Assembly: GCF_000384315.1 (NCBI RefSeq)
Contig: NZ_ARVW01000001.1
Coordinates: forward strand, 7,299,001-7,363,000
From: Amycolatopsis nigrescens CSC17Ta-90
Lineage (GTDB): Bacteria > Actinomycetota > Actinomycetes > Mycobacteriales > Pseudonocardiaceae
Length of the DNA: 64,000 nt
Direction: 5' to 3'
Positions 56,751 to 64,000 of the stretch are shown here, one piece after another; the first letter of the stretch is position 1; each line of letters opens with the position of its first letter. The position numbers and the translations under genes were made by a program. The notes beneath the pieces are model-generated. The model ran no database searches and was not told the DNA's origin. It saw only the letters and a list, made by a program, of their open reading frames with translations.

Positions 56751-57983
56751 ATGCTGATGCGGCGGCTGCTGGCCCCGGTGCTGGCGCGGTCGACCTACCG
56801 CGGGCTGGTCTACCTGATCCTGGGCGGCGCCATGCTGGTGCCGTACCTGCTCTTCGCCGCGCTCGCTGTGCCCGTCCTGGGGTCGATGCTGAGCACGACC
56901 GCGGCGTTGGTGGCGGGCGGGCTGGTGGCGCTGGCGGTGATGGCCGCGAGCTCGTTCATTCCGGCGGTGCGGGTGCTGGAGGGCACCGCCGTGCGGGAGT
57001 TGCTGGACGACCCGATCCCGGACGTCACCTTCGGTCCCGTCACGAGCTGGCCGGTGCGGCTGCGCTCGGGCGCGATGTTCATGTTGCACGTGCTCGCCGG
57101 CGGAGTGCTGAGCTTCCTGGCGCTGGCCCTGCCGGTGCTGCTGGTGCTCGGCGTGATCGCACCGTTCACCGGCCGGTTCTCCACCGGGCTGGACGCACCC
57201 GAGGTGGCCCGCGGCTGGGCCGGTGCCTGGCTGCCCGCGGTGCTGCTGCTCGCCGTGCTCGCACTGGTCTACCTGGTCGCGGCGGTGGGCGCGCTGCTCG
57301 CCCGCGCCGCGGCCGTGCTGCTCGGGGTCTCCGCCGCGGAGCGCATCGAGCAGCTGGAGCGGCGCACCGAGCGGCTGGCCGAGCGCAACCGGTTGGCTCG
57401 CGAGCTGCACGACTCCGTCGGGCACGCGCTGAGCGTGGTGACCATCCAGGCCGGCGCGGCCCGCCGCACGCTGCGCCGGGACCCGGAGTTCACCGAGCGC
57501 GCGCTCACCGCCATCGAGGACTCGGCCCGTGCCGCGCTGGACGATCTGGACCACGTGCTCGGCCTGCTCCGCGACGAGGCGGCCGGCACGTCGCCGCAGG
57601 CCGGTCTCGACGAGTTGCCCGCGTTGCTCGGTGCCACCCGCCTGGCCGGGGTCGACGTGCGGGAGGAGGTGCGCGGCGAGCTGTCCGTGCTGCCGCCGAT
57701 GGTGTCCAGGGAGGCGTACCGGATCCTGCAGGAATGCCTGACCAACGTGTTCCGGCACGCCGGTAAGGTCCCGGTGACGCTGCGGCTGGCGGTGGCCGGG
57801 GACGAGCTGCGGCTGCTGGTGCGCAACCCGGTCGGGGGCACGCCTTCGCGGCGCGAGCGCGGTGGCACCGGGCTGCGCGGCATGGCGGAGCGGGTGGACC
57901 TGCTGCGCGGCGAACTTCGCGCCGGGCGGGACGGCGAGGACTGGGAGGTCAGGGTGCGATTGCCGTGGGGAGCGGGCGAATGA
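56751..57983 (+). CDS. NarL-type sensor histidine kinase
   Basis: 410 residues. A putative sensor domain with four transmembrane helices (residues about 20-190, two long hairpins) is followed by a HisKA_3 domain with phospho-acceptor His in LARELHDSVGHALSVV and a HATPase_c domain (EAYRILQECLTNVFRHA, GTGLRGMAERVDLL). The ATG at 56751 is chosen; an ATG two codons later is possible. The stop overlaps the response regulator start (ATGA), so the two form a coupled two-component pair. The signal is unknown; the layout resembles actinobacterial envelope-stress sensors. Confidence 0.9.
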   Translation: MLMRRLLAPVLARSTYRGLVYLILGGAMLVPYLLFAALAVPVLGSMLSTTAALVAGGLVALAVMAASSFIPAVRVLEGTAVRELLDDPIPDVTFGPVTSWPVRLRSGAMFMLHVLAGGVLSFLALALPVLLVLGVIAPFTGRFSTGLDAPEVARGWAGAWLPAVLLLAVLALVYLVAAVGALLARAAAVLLGVSAAERIEQLERRTERLAERNRLARELHDSVGHALSVVTIQAGAARRTLRRDPEFTERALTAIEDSARAALDDLDHVLGLLRDEAAGTSPQAGLDELPALLGATRLAGVDVREEVRGELSVLPPMVSREAYRILQECLTNVFRHAGKVPVTLRLAVAGDELRLLVRNPVGGTPSRRERGGTGLRGMAERVDLLRGELRAGRDGEDWEVRVRLPWGAGE

Positions 57984-58636
57984 GCATCGGGGTGCTGCTG
58001 GTCGACGACGAGGAGCTGATCAGGGCCGGGCTGCGCGCGATCATCGACGCCGAGCCGGACCTGGAGGTGCTGGGGGAGGCCGCCGACGGCGCCGAGGTGC
58101 CGGGGCTGGTGTCCAGGCTGCACCCGGAGGTGGTGCTGATGGACGTGCGGATGCCCGCTGTGGACGGGATCAGGGCCACCGCACATCTTCTATCCACAAT
58201 GGATTCTCCGCCGAAGGTGGTTGTGGTCACCACCTTCGAGAACGACGAGTACGTCTACCAGGCACTGCGCGTCGGTGCCAGCGGCTTTCTGTTGAAGCGG
58301 GCCAAACCGGAGCAGATCGTGGCCGCGATCCGCACCGTGGTGGCAGGGGAGTCGCTGTTGTTCCCGGCCGCGATCCGCCGGCTGGCCGCCGCGCACGAGC
58401 ACGGACCCGGCCGGGGTGATCGGCTCGGCGGGGCCGCGCTGACCGAGCGGGAGGCCGAGGTGCTCGGCCTGATGGCCGGCGGTCTGTCCAATGTGGAGAT
58501 CGCCGGCGAGCTCTTCCTCGGCGTGCAGACGGTGAAGACCCACGTCGGCAACGTGCTGTCCAAACTGGGCGCGCGGGACCGCACCCAGGCGGTGATCAGG
58601 GCCTACGAGTCGGGCTTCATCACGCCGGCTGGTTGA
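57980..58636 (+). CDS. LuxR/NarL-family response regulator
   Basis: 218 residues. Receiver domain with the acidic pair in LLVDDEELIRAGL, phospho-acceptor Asp in VVLMDVRMPAVDGI, the Thr switch in VVTTFEND and the Lys in LLKRAKPEQ. The C-terminal LuxR helix-turn-helix reads LTEREAEVLGLMAGGLSNVEIAGELFLGVQTVKTHVGNVLSKLGARDR. It is translated together with the upstream kinase. It converges with, and overlaps by 17 bp, the cyclic-di-GMP gene on the other strand. Confidence 0.95.
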   Translation: MSIGVLLVDDEELIRAGLRAIIDAEPDLEVLGEAADGAEVPGLVSRLHPEVVLMDVRMPAVDGIRATAHLLSTMDSPPKVVVVTTFENDEYVYQALRVGASGFLLKRAKPEQIVAAIRTVVAGESLLFPAAIRRLAAAHEHGPGRGDRLGGAALTEREAEVLGLMAGGLSNVEIAGELFLGVQTVKTHVGNVLSKLGARDRTQAVIRAYESGFITPAG

Positions 58637-60389
58637 GCTCCGGAACCCGTTGCGCGGGCAGCGGTTGCCGGCCGCGACCGCGCAGCACCTCGACCCGCTC
58701 GGAACCGGGCCTGCTGAGCACCCAGCTGGATCCCGGCACCTCCTTGGCGCGTTTCTTCAGCGGGGCGAGCAGCCGCGAGGCGTCCCGATAGGACGGTACC
58801 GAGGAGGTGGCGCAGACCAGGGTGGCCAGCGAGACGGTCACCGGCAGTCCTTCGGCCGACCACGGGGTGTCCAGCAGCGCGGCCGCCACCTGTGCGATCT
58901 CGTCCACGTCGCAGGCGATCAGGAAGTCGTCGCCACCGACGTGGCTCACCGTCATCTTCGGCAGCTGCGCGGTCAGGTCGGTGAGCGTGCGACCGAGCGC
59001 GCGGATCAGGTCGTCCCCGGCCGCGAAGCCGACGGAGTCGTTGACGCTCTTGAACGAGTCCACGTCCAGCCAGGCCGCCACGAACGGTTCCCGGCAGGCG
59101 ATCCGGCGGTCCACGTCGCGGGCCACCGTGTCGCTGCCGGGCAGCCGGGTGAGCGGGCTGAGCGCGGCCGCCTCCTCCACCTTGGCCTCGGCCATGCCGC
59201 GGACCACCTCGGTCACCAGCACCACGCCCTGGCAGCGGCCCTCGCCGTCGACCACCACCACGTCGTCGCCGGTGCGGCGCCAGTCGGCGTCGGTGACCAG
59301 CTCGAGCAGCTCCATCGCGCCCGCGTCGGCGTGGATGGTGTGCGGGATGTCGGCGAGCCGCTCGGCCGGCCGCTTGGCGTGCAGCGCGTGCCCGTACGGC
59401 CCGGTCACCGAGACCAGGAACCGCGTCCTGTCGATGGTCCACTGTGGAATCTCGTCGGCGTCGAGGCCGACCACGCCGGACGGCCCGTTCTCCACCGCGA
59501 GCACCGACCGCACGTCGTCGCAGGTCGCGTCGTGCGCCAGGGTGCTGGCCGGGCGGAGGAAGTCACGCACCTTGGGGGTGGTCAGCGGCCCGTGCGCCAC
59601 GCGCTCGTCCGGGTCCGGGGTGGCCAGGGTGCTCAGCCCGGACCAGCCGGTGCCGTCGGCCGCGGCCGCGAACAGGTTGCCCTGCGCGATCCGCACGCCG
59701 AGCTTGCGCAGCGCGACGAGTTGCGGCTCGGACTCCACGCCGGTGGCCACCAGCCGGACGTCCGTGCGGGAGGTGTAGTGCAGCAGCGCTTCCACCACGG
59801 CCACCGCGGCCGCGTCCCCCGGCAGCCGGTGCAGCACGCTGCGGTCCAGCTTCAGCACGTCCACCGGGGCGGCGGCGAGCAGGTTCAGCGGCAGGTCGCC
59901 GCGACCGAGGCCGTCCAGCGCGAGCCGGAAGCCGAGCTCGTTGAGCCGGTGCAGGCCGGCCAGCAGCTGCTCCGGCCAGGTCTGGGAGAACGGCGGGCCG
60001 ACCTCCAGCACCACCTCGCGCGGGCGGCGGCCGTACCTGGCCAGGCTGTCCAGCAGCGGGTCGAGTGCGGACTCCGGCGCGGCGGCCGAGACGGCGGTGA
60101 GGTTCAGGTGCAGCGGCAGCAGGGTCTGGTATTCGGCTTCGGCGTGGACGGCGCTCGCCGCCAGGTCCACGTCCACCTCGACCAGCCGCCGTTCGCGGCG
60201 GGCCAGGTCGAGCATTTCGTGCGCTGACCCACGGGTCGGCCGCGCCAGCGCTTCGAGCGCGACGACACCGCCGGTGTGCAGGCTGTACAACGGCTGGAAG
60301 GCGAACCGGACGGCACTGGAAGGGGGGTGCACGAAAAGAATAATCGCGGGCAGTACGCCGATTCGGTAGCAATGTCGACTGATGTTCAC
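58620..60389 (-). CDS. EAL-CBS-GGDEF cyclic-di-GMP protein
   Basis: 589 residues. Order: EAL phosphodiesterase domain (about 25-240), a pair of CBS domains (about 255-390) and a GGDEF cyclase domain (about 415-575). In the EAL part the E46-A-L is kept, with the Asn in HLNLT, the Lys in VLKLDRS and the Gln in AQGNLF. The usual DDFG reads LDGLG, so one metal-binding Asp is lost. The GGDEF motif is GGDDF (485-489), and no RxxD inhibitory site lies just before it. Activity is uncertain; CBS domains may bind adenine nucleotides. GTG start at 60389, or a GTG 19 codons later. No transmembrane sensor. Confidence 0.85.
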   Translation of the reverse strand: MNISRHCYRIGVLPAIILFVHPPSSAVRFAFQPLYSLHTGGVVALEALARPTRGSAHEMLDLARRERRLVEVDVDLAASAVHAEAEYQTLLPLHLNLTAVSAAAPESALDPLLDSLARYGRRPREVVLEVGPPFSQTWPEQLLAGLHRLNELGFRLALDGLGRGDLPLNLLAAAPVDVLKLDRSVLHRLPGDAAAVAVVEALLHYTSRTDVRLVATGVESEPQLVALRKLGVRIAQGNLFAAAADGTGWSGLSTLATPDPDERVAHGPLTTPKVRDFLRPASTLAHDATCDDVRSVLAVENGPSGVVGLDADEIPQWTIDRTRFLVSVTGPYGHALHAKRPAERLADIPHTIHADAGAMELLELVTDADWRRTGDDVVVVDGEGRCQGVVLVTEVVRGMAEAKVEEAAALSPLTRLPGSDTVARDVDRRIACREPFVAAWLDVDSFKSVNDSVGFAAGDDLIRALGRTLTDLTAQLPKMTVSHVGGDDFLIACDVDEIAQVAAALLDTPWSAEGLPVTVSLATLVCATSSVPSYRDASRLLAPLKKRAKEVPGSSWVLSRPGSERVEVLRGRGRQPLPAQRVPELNQPA

Positions 60390-60440
60390 CTGCCCTGCAC
60401 CGGGGTTAGCTGTATCGGCGTAACCCGCTGGGCTGATTTC

Positions 60441-61580
60441 TCACCAGACGAGACGGCGGCGTAACCGCCACGGCGCGCGCCTGAACAGTTCCGACATGGC
60501 GGCCGTGGTTCCTGCCGGATCGGTCCGGCCGGAGGTGAACGCCCGCTGCAGCTCGGCGGGCAGGCCGAAGAAGAGCTCGAAGAACTCGGGCACCGCGGGC
60601 GCGGGCATCCCGCGCAACGCCCGCAGCCCGTGTTTCCGCAACCTGTGCACGGCCAGCGCGGCAGGTGGCCAGATCTCGTGCCGGGCGGCCGCGGTCGCCG
60701 CCCTCGGCCCGGTACGCAGGCCCTCCGCGATGGCGGCGGCGACCGACGGCGCCAGCCCCACCGAAGTGGCCAGGCTGTACCCGGTGGCCGGGTGCACCAT
60801 GCCGGCCGCGACGCCGAACGGCACCACTCCCGGCGGCCTGGCCACCGGCAGGTCGAGCGGGATCCGCACCCGCTCGCGGCGGGTGCCTTCGGCGACCCCG
60901 GCGGCGGCCAGCCTGGCCCGGAGCCTGCCGGCGAGCACGTCGAGGCCGAGCCCGGGTTTGCGGGCCAGCGAGGTCTCCTCTACCAGCACTCTGTCTTCGC
61001 CAAGCGGGATCGCATAGAGGAAGCTCGGTTCGGTCACACCGGCGGCCCGCCAGTCCATGAACAACGCGGTCTCACCGGCGTCCGGCACCAGCCTGGCGGC
61101 CTCGGCGGCGGGCAGCACCACCCCGAACGCGGTCTGCTCGGCGCGGGCACCGGGCGCGGGCCCGCCGGAGAGCACCCGGCGTGCGCCACCGGCGTCCACC
61201 ACCACCCCCGTGGCCAGCCGCCGCCCGCCGGCGAGCAGCACGGTGCTGCCAAGACGCCCGCCGACGGCCTCCTCGACGCGGCCGGTGCGCACCTCCACCC
61301 GCGGGTCGGTGAGCCACCGCCGAAGCCCGGCGTTGTGCACGACCAGGTACTCGCGGGGGATCGCGTGCGACGTGCTGCCGATCGCGGTGGCCCGCGAGGG
61401 GGCGGCGGCGATCGCCTCGGCGGGCAGCTCCGGCAGCTCGTCGCGCCAGAGCGCGTAGGTGGCCCGCCACGGCGCGTGCGGCGCCGGGTCCACCAGCACG
61501 GTGTGCAGACCCTCCGCGGCGCAGGCCGCGGCCAGCGCCCGGCCCGCCGGTCCGGCACCCGCGATCACCACGTCCGTCAT
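60441..61580 (-). CDS. crtY: Lycopene cyclase-like flavoprotein (CrtY/CrtL family)
   Basis: 379 residues. FAD-binding N-terminus DVVIAGAGPAGRALA. Family marks are FMDWRAAG (the MDWR motif), FLYAIPLGEDRVLVEETSLA, and a C-terminal VPFGVAAGMVHPATGYSLA. These match beta-cyclases that close the ends of lycopene, using FAD without net redox change. No other carotenoid genes (crtE, crtB, crtI) are near. ATG at 61580 (or the GTG directly before). It diverges from the dGTPase-like gene across 43 bp. Confidence 0.85.
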   Translation of the reverse strand: MTDVVIAGAGPAGRALAAACAAEGLHTVLVDPAPHAPWRATYALWRDELPELPAEAIAAAPSRATAIGSTSHAIPREYLVVHNAGLRRWLTDPRVEVRTGRVEEAVGGRLGSTVLLAGGRRLATGVVVDAGGARRVLSGGPAPGARAEQTAFGVVLPAAEAARLVPDAGETALFMDWRAAGVTEPSFLYAIPLGEDRVLVEETSLARKPGLGLDVLAGRLRARLAAAGVAEGTRRERVRIPLDLPVARPPGVVPFGVAAGMVHPATGYSLATSVGLAPSVAAAIAEGLRTGPRAATAAARHEIWPPAALAVHRLRKHGLRALRGMPAPAVPEFFELFFGLPAELQRAFTSGRTDPAGTTAAMSELFRRAPWRLRRRLVW

Positions 61581-61623
61581 CACGACAGATCACATCACAG
61601 CCGCGAGAGATACGGTGTCGTGC

Positions 61624-63240
61624 ATGGAACCGACCCCCGAGACCGATCCCAGGACGCGCCGCCGGGGCACCCCCGGAACAGCTACCGGAGCCGCGCGCAC
61701 CGAGGTCTCCGTGCCGGCTGTGCCGACTGTGCCTTCTTCGGACCTGGCCACCGATCCGTTCCGGGCCGACCGCGACCGGATCAGCACCTCCCCGTTCTTC
61801 GCCAGGCTGGGCGGGGTGACCCAGGTGGTCAGCGCGGGCGGTTCCGGGCTGCTGCACAACCGGCTCACGCACAGCCTCAAGGTGGCGCAGGTGGCCAGGG
61901 CGATCGCCGAGCGGCTGCTGGCGCAGCCGGAGACCGCGGGGCTGGCCGCCAAGCTGGGCGGGCTCGACCCGGAGGTGGCCGAGGCGGCCGCGCTCGCGCA
62001 CGATCTGGGTCATCCGCCGTTCGGGCACCTGGGGGAGCGGGTGCTGGACCGCATCGCGCGGCACCGGTTCGGGCTGGCGGACGGGTTCGAGGGCAACGCG
62101 CAGACCTTCCGCATCCTCACCACCACCGACGTGCGCGGGCCGTCCGCGGTCGGCCTCGACCTCACCGCCGCGGTGCGCGCGGCCGTGCTCAAGTACCCCT
62201 GGGCCCGGCTGCACTACCCGGATCCGCACCCCTCCGGGCTTCCGGTGCTGCCGCGCGGCGCCGGCGAACCGGAGGACGCGCCCGGCACCGGCTCGGGCAA
62301 GTTCTCCGCGTACAGCACCGAACTGGACGACTTCGCCGAGGCGCGGGCGCCGTTCGCGGACCGGATCGAATGGTGGCAGCAGACCGTGGAGGCGTCCGTG
62401 ATGGACACCGCCGACGACATCGCCTACGCGATCCACGACCTGCAGGACTTCCACCGGATCGGCGTGCTGCAGCACGCTCCGGTGGCCGCCGAGCTCGGCG
62501 GCTGGCTGCGGCACGCGGTAGAGCTGGCCGGGCTGGACGAGCGGACCCTGCTGGCCGAGGGCGGCGGGCCGGGGCGGTCGCTGGAACGCCTGCGACGCAG
62601 GCTGCACGCCAAGGACTCGTGGATCGTGGACGACGAAGCCTTCGCCAGCGCGGTGGCCGTGGTGCGCGCGGAGCTGGTGGACGGGCTGCTCGGCAGCGCT
62701 TTCGACGGTTCGATCGAGTCCGAGCAGGCGCTCGCCGCCTTCTCCGCGCGCTGGACCTCGCGGCTGGTCGGCGGGGTGCTGCTGGTGTCGTCGCCGCCGA
62801 CCAGGAGCGGCCACGTCGCGCTCAGCCCGGCCCAGTGGCACGAGGTGCAGGTGCTCAAGTTCGTGCACCGGCGTTTCGTGCTGCTTCGCCCGGATCTCGC
62901 CCTGCACCAACGCGGCCAGGCCAGCCTGGTGTCCACTTTGGTCGATGCGCTGGACGCGTGGCTGGCCGACCGGGACGAGGCGTACCGGCTGCCCCGGCGG
63001 TTGCGGGACCTGGTCGAGCTGGCGCACACCGAGTACAGCGACCTGGCTGGCCGGGCGCCGGAGCTGCTGGTGGGTGCCACCGGTGAGCCGGTGCGGGGTG
63101 CGGACGCGGTGCACGGGCTGGCCAGGGGACGGGCGGTGATCGACTTCGTGTCCTCGCTGACCGACAAGCAGGCGGTGTCGCTGCTGGACGCGCTCTCCGG
63201 CAGGGCGTCGCAGCCGTGGTCGGAGTCCTTCGTGCTCTGA
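61624..63240 (+). CDS. dgt: dGTP triphosphohydrolase-like HD-domain protein
   Basis: 538 residues. HD-superfamily enzyme that cleaves deoxynucleotides to the nucleoside and triphosphate, controlling dNTP pools. The metal-binding residues are the His in NRLTHSLKV, the HD in AHDLGHPPFGH, and the Asp in VMDTADDIAYAIHD. The N-terminal 40 residues (Pro/Thr/Arg-rich) are disordered and not part of the family. The ATG at 61624 is used; a GTG at 61618 is possible. An acVLRF1 gene follows in the same direction after 80 bp, across a small hairpin. Confidence 0.92.
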   Translation: MEPTPETDPRTRRRGTPGTATGAARTEVSVPAVPTVPSSDLATDPFRADRDRISTSPFFARLGGVTQVVSAGGSGLLHNRLTHSLKVAQVARAIAERLLAQPETAGLAAKLGGLDPEVAEAAALAHDLGHPPFGHLGERVLDRIARHRFGLADGFEGNAQTFRILTTTDVRGPSAVGLDLTAAVRAAVLKYPWARLHYPDPHPSGLPVLPRGAGEPEDAPGTGSGKFSAYSTELDDFAEARAPFADRIEWWQQTVEASVMDTADDIAYAIHDLQDFHRIGVLQHAPVAAELGGWLRHAVELAGLDERTLLAEGGGPGRSLERLRRRLHAKDSWIVDDEAFASAVAVVRAELVDGLLGSAFDGSIESEQALAAFSARWTSRLVGGVLLVSSPPTRSGHVALSPAQWHEVQVLKFVHRRFVLLRPDLALHQRGQASLVSTLVDALDAWLADRDEAYRLPRRLRDLVELAHTEYSDLAGRAPELLVGATGEPVRGADAVHGLARGRAVIDFVSSLTDKQAVSLLDALSGRASQPWSESFVL

Positions 63241-63277
63241 ACGGAAGGATCCGAAGTGGACGATCGATCCCGGCGGA

Positions 63278-63296
63278 ACTGTCCAATGAGGACAGT
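63278..63296. terminator. Small hairpin between dgt and the acVLRF1 gene
   Basis: ACTGTCC (63278-63284) pairs with GGACAGT (63290-63296) around an AATGA loop, 38 bp after the dgt stop. No U-run. It contains CTGTCCAATGAGGAC, a 15-mer also found in rapZ (6687-6701). It might act as an attenuator or be a copy of a short dispersed motif. Confidence 0.4.
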
Positions 63297-63320
63297 CTGG
63301 CGAACACGTGCGGTGCGCGG

Positions 63321-63992
63321 GTGAGCAGAACGCGGCAGGCGTCCGGCGGCGGTCGCGTCGTCGAGGTCCCGCCGGAGCGGCTGGCGGGCTGGTTCGGCAG
63401 GTTCGCCGAACGCAACGACGGCGTGCTCGCCACCAGGCTGGCCGCGGCCGAGGTGGTGGTGACCGGCGGCAACGGGACGACGGCCACCGCGGTCGTCCCG
63501 TTCGCCCCGCTGGCCGTGCAGCCGGGTGAGCGGGCCGGGTTGTCGATCGAGCCGCTGGTCGAGCACGTTTTCCTGCCGCGCCGGGTCGGCCTGCTGCTGG
63601 TCCGGCTCGGCGGGCGCAGCGTGGGCATCGCCGAGCACGGCAGGGTGCTGCTCTCCAGAACCGACCGGCACCTGGTGCACGGCCGGTCCGCGGCGGGTGG
63701 CTGGTCGCAGCAGCGGTTCGCGCGGCGGCGGGAGGGCCAGGCCAGGCAGGCGTTGCGGGCGGCCGCGGAGGACGCGCTGGAGGTGCTCGGCCCGCGGCTG
63801 GCCGAGCTGGACGCCGTGGTGCTCGGCGGGGACCGCCGTGCGCTGGAGGAGCTTCGCGCGGACCGGCGGCTCGCACCGCTCTTCGCGCTGGCCGGGCCGC
63901 GGGTGCTGGACATCCCCGAACCGCGCCGGACCGTGCTCGACGACGCCGCCGAACGGGCGTTCGCGACCGAGATCCTGGTCCGCGAACCCTGA
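63321..63992 (+). CDS. acVLRF1-family peptidyl-tRNA hydrolase (ribosome rescue)
   Basis: 223 residues of the actinobacterial Vms1/eRF1-like (VLRF1) group, which is thought to cut peptidyl-tRNA on stalled, split ribosomes. The catalytic-loop region with the expected Gln reads GGWSQQRFARRREGQARQAL. Upstream are GLLLVRLGGRSVGIAEHGRVL and downstream AVVLGGDRRALEELRAD, as in the family. GTG start at 63321; an in-frame extension upstream crosses the hairpin and does not look coding. The gene ends 8 bp before the window edge. Function is inferred from the family name, which I recall rather than verified. Confidence 0.85.
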   Translation: MSRTRQASGGGRVVEVPPERLAGWFGRFAERNDGVLATRLAAAEVVVTGGNGTTATAVVPFAPLAVQPGERAGLSIEPLVEHVFLPRRVGLLLVRLGGRSVGIAEHGRVLLSRTDRHLVHGRSAAGGWSQQRFARRREGQARQALRAAAEDALEVLGPRLAELDAVVLGGDRRALEELRADRRLAPLFALAGPRVLDIPEPRRTVLDDAAERAFATEILVREP

Positions 63993-64000
63993 CCGGGATG

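Noticed and set aside
54603..57758. 1051-codon minus frame crossing the AarF and histidine kinase genes
   Set aside because: AarF lies in another frame with all kinase motifs. This frame has no motif and spans a divergent promoter region.

Overview
High-GC actinobacterial chromosome, very probably a Pseudonocardiaceae member (Amycolatopsis-like). The reasons are the strong GC bias at third codon positions, many GTG/TTG starts and ATGA/GTGA gene overlaps, the actinobacterial proteins RbpA, WhiA, OpcA, MptB and acVLRF1, and a gene order that follows the Mycobacterium tuberculosis Rv1420-Rv1466 segment as I remember it: uvrC-rapZ-yvcK-whiA, gap-pgk-tpiA-secG, pgl-opcA-zwf-tal-tkt, ctaB, qor, ctaA, ABC transporter, mptB, sufRBDCSU-sufT. 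No rRNA, tRNA, CRISPR array, transposase or integrase was seen. Layout: 1-3.6 kb holds a partial exonuclease III gene, a secreted Asp-box beta-propeller protein and a secreted trypsin-like protease. 3.8-8.7 kb is the overlapping uvrC-rapZ-yvcK-whiA operon. 8.8-18.7 kb is an accessory block between whiA and gap: a PPOX-type flavoprotein, a three-gene MukF/MukE/MukB-like (Wadjet JetABC / Mks-like) condensin operon with no adjacent JetD nuclease, a LysE-type exporter, a methyltransferase and an AlkZ-superfamily winged-helix protein. 18.8-22.5 kb is gap-pgk-tpiA-secG and rbpA. 22.6-23.8 kb is an orphan histidine kinase. 24.1-32.4 kb (minus strand) is tkt-tal-pgi-zwf-opcA-pgl, joining the pentose phosphate pathway to glycolysis and ending at a clear intrinsic terminator. 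32.7-36.7 kb holds ctaB, a HelD-type RNA polymerase-recycling helicase and an FKBP lipoprotein. 36.8-43.3 kb is variable: quinone oxidoreductase, a small unknown protein coupled to an ATP-grasp protein whose 3' end looks frameshifted, an MFS exporter with a divergent TetR regulator, a secreted protein and a fatty-acid desaturase. 43.5-47.9 kb (minus) is mptB-ABC ATPase-ABC permease-ctaA. 48.0-54.5 kb is the SUF iron-sulfur cluster operon, with a SufR-like site over the sufR start. 54.6-64 kb holds an AarF/UbiB-type kinase, a NarL-type two-component pair, an EAL-CBS-GGDEF protein, a solitary lycopene cyclase-like gene, a dGTPase-like gene and an acVLRF1 ribosome-rescue factor. The most noteworthy non-gene structure is two families of near-identical long palindromes: family A with four copies and family B with two, mostly between convergent genes. 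Also notable are a 113-bp element with perfect 15-bp terminal inverted repeats upstream of the desaturase gene, and an over-represented short palindrome TCCACWGTGGA inside coding regions. The best candidate for a poorly described system is the JetABC-like operon without its nuclease partner.
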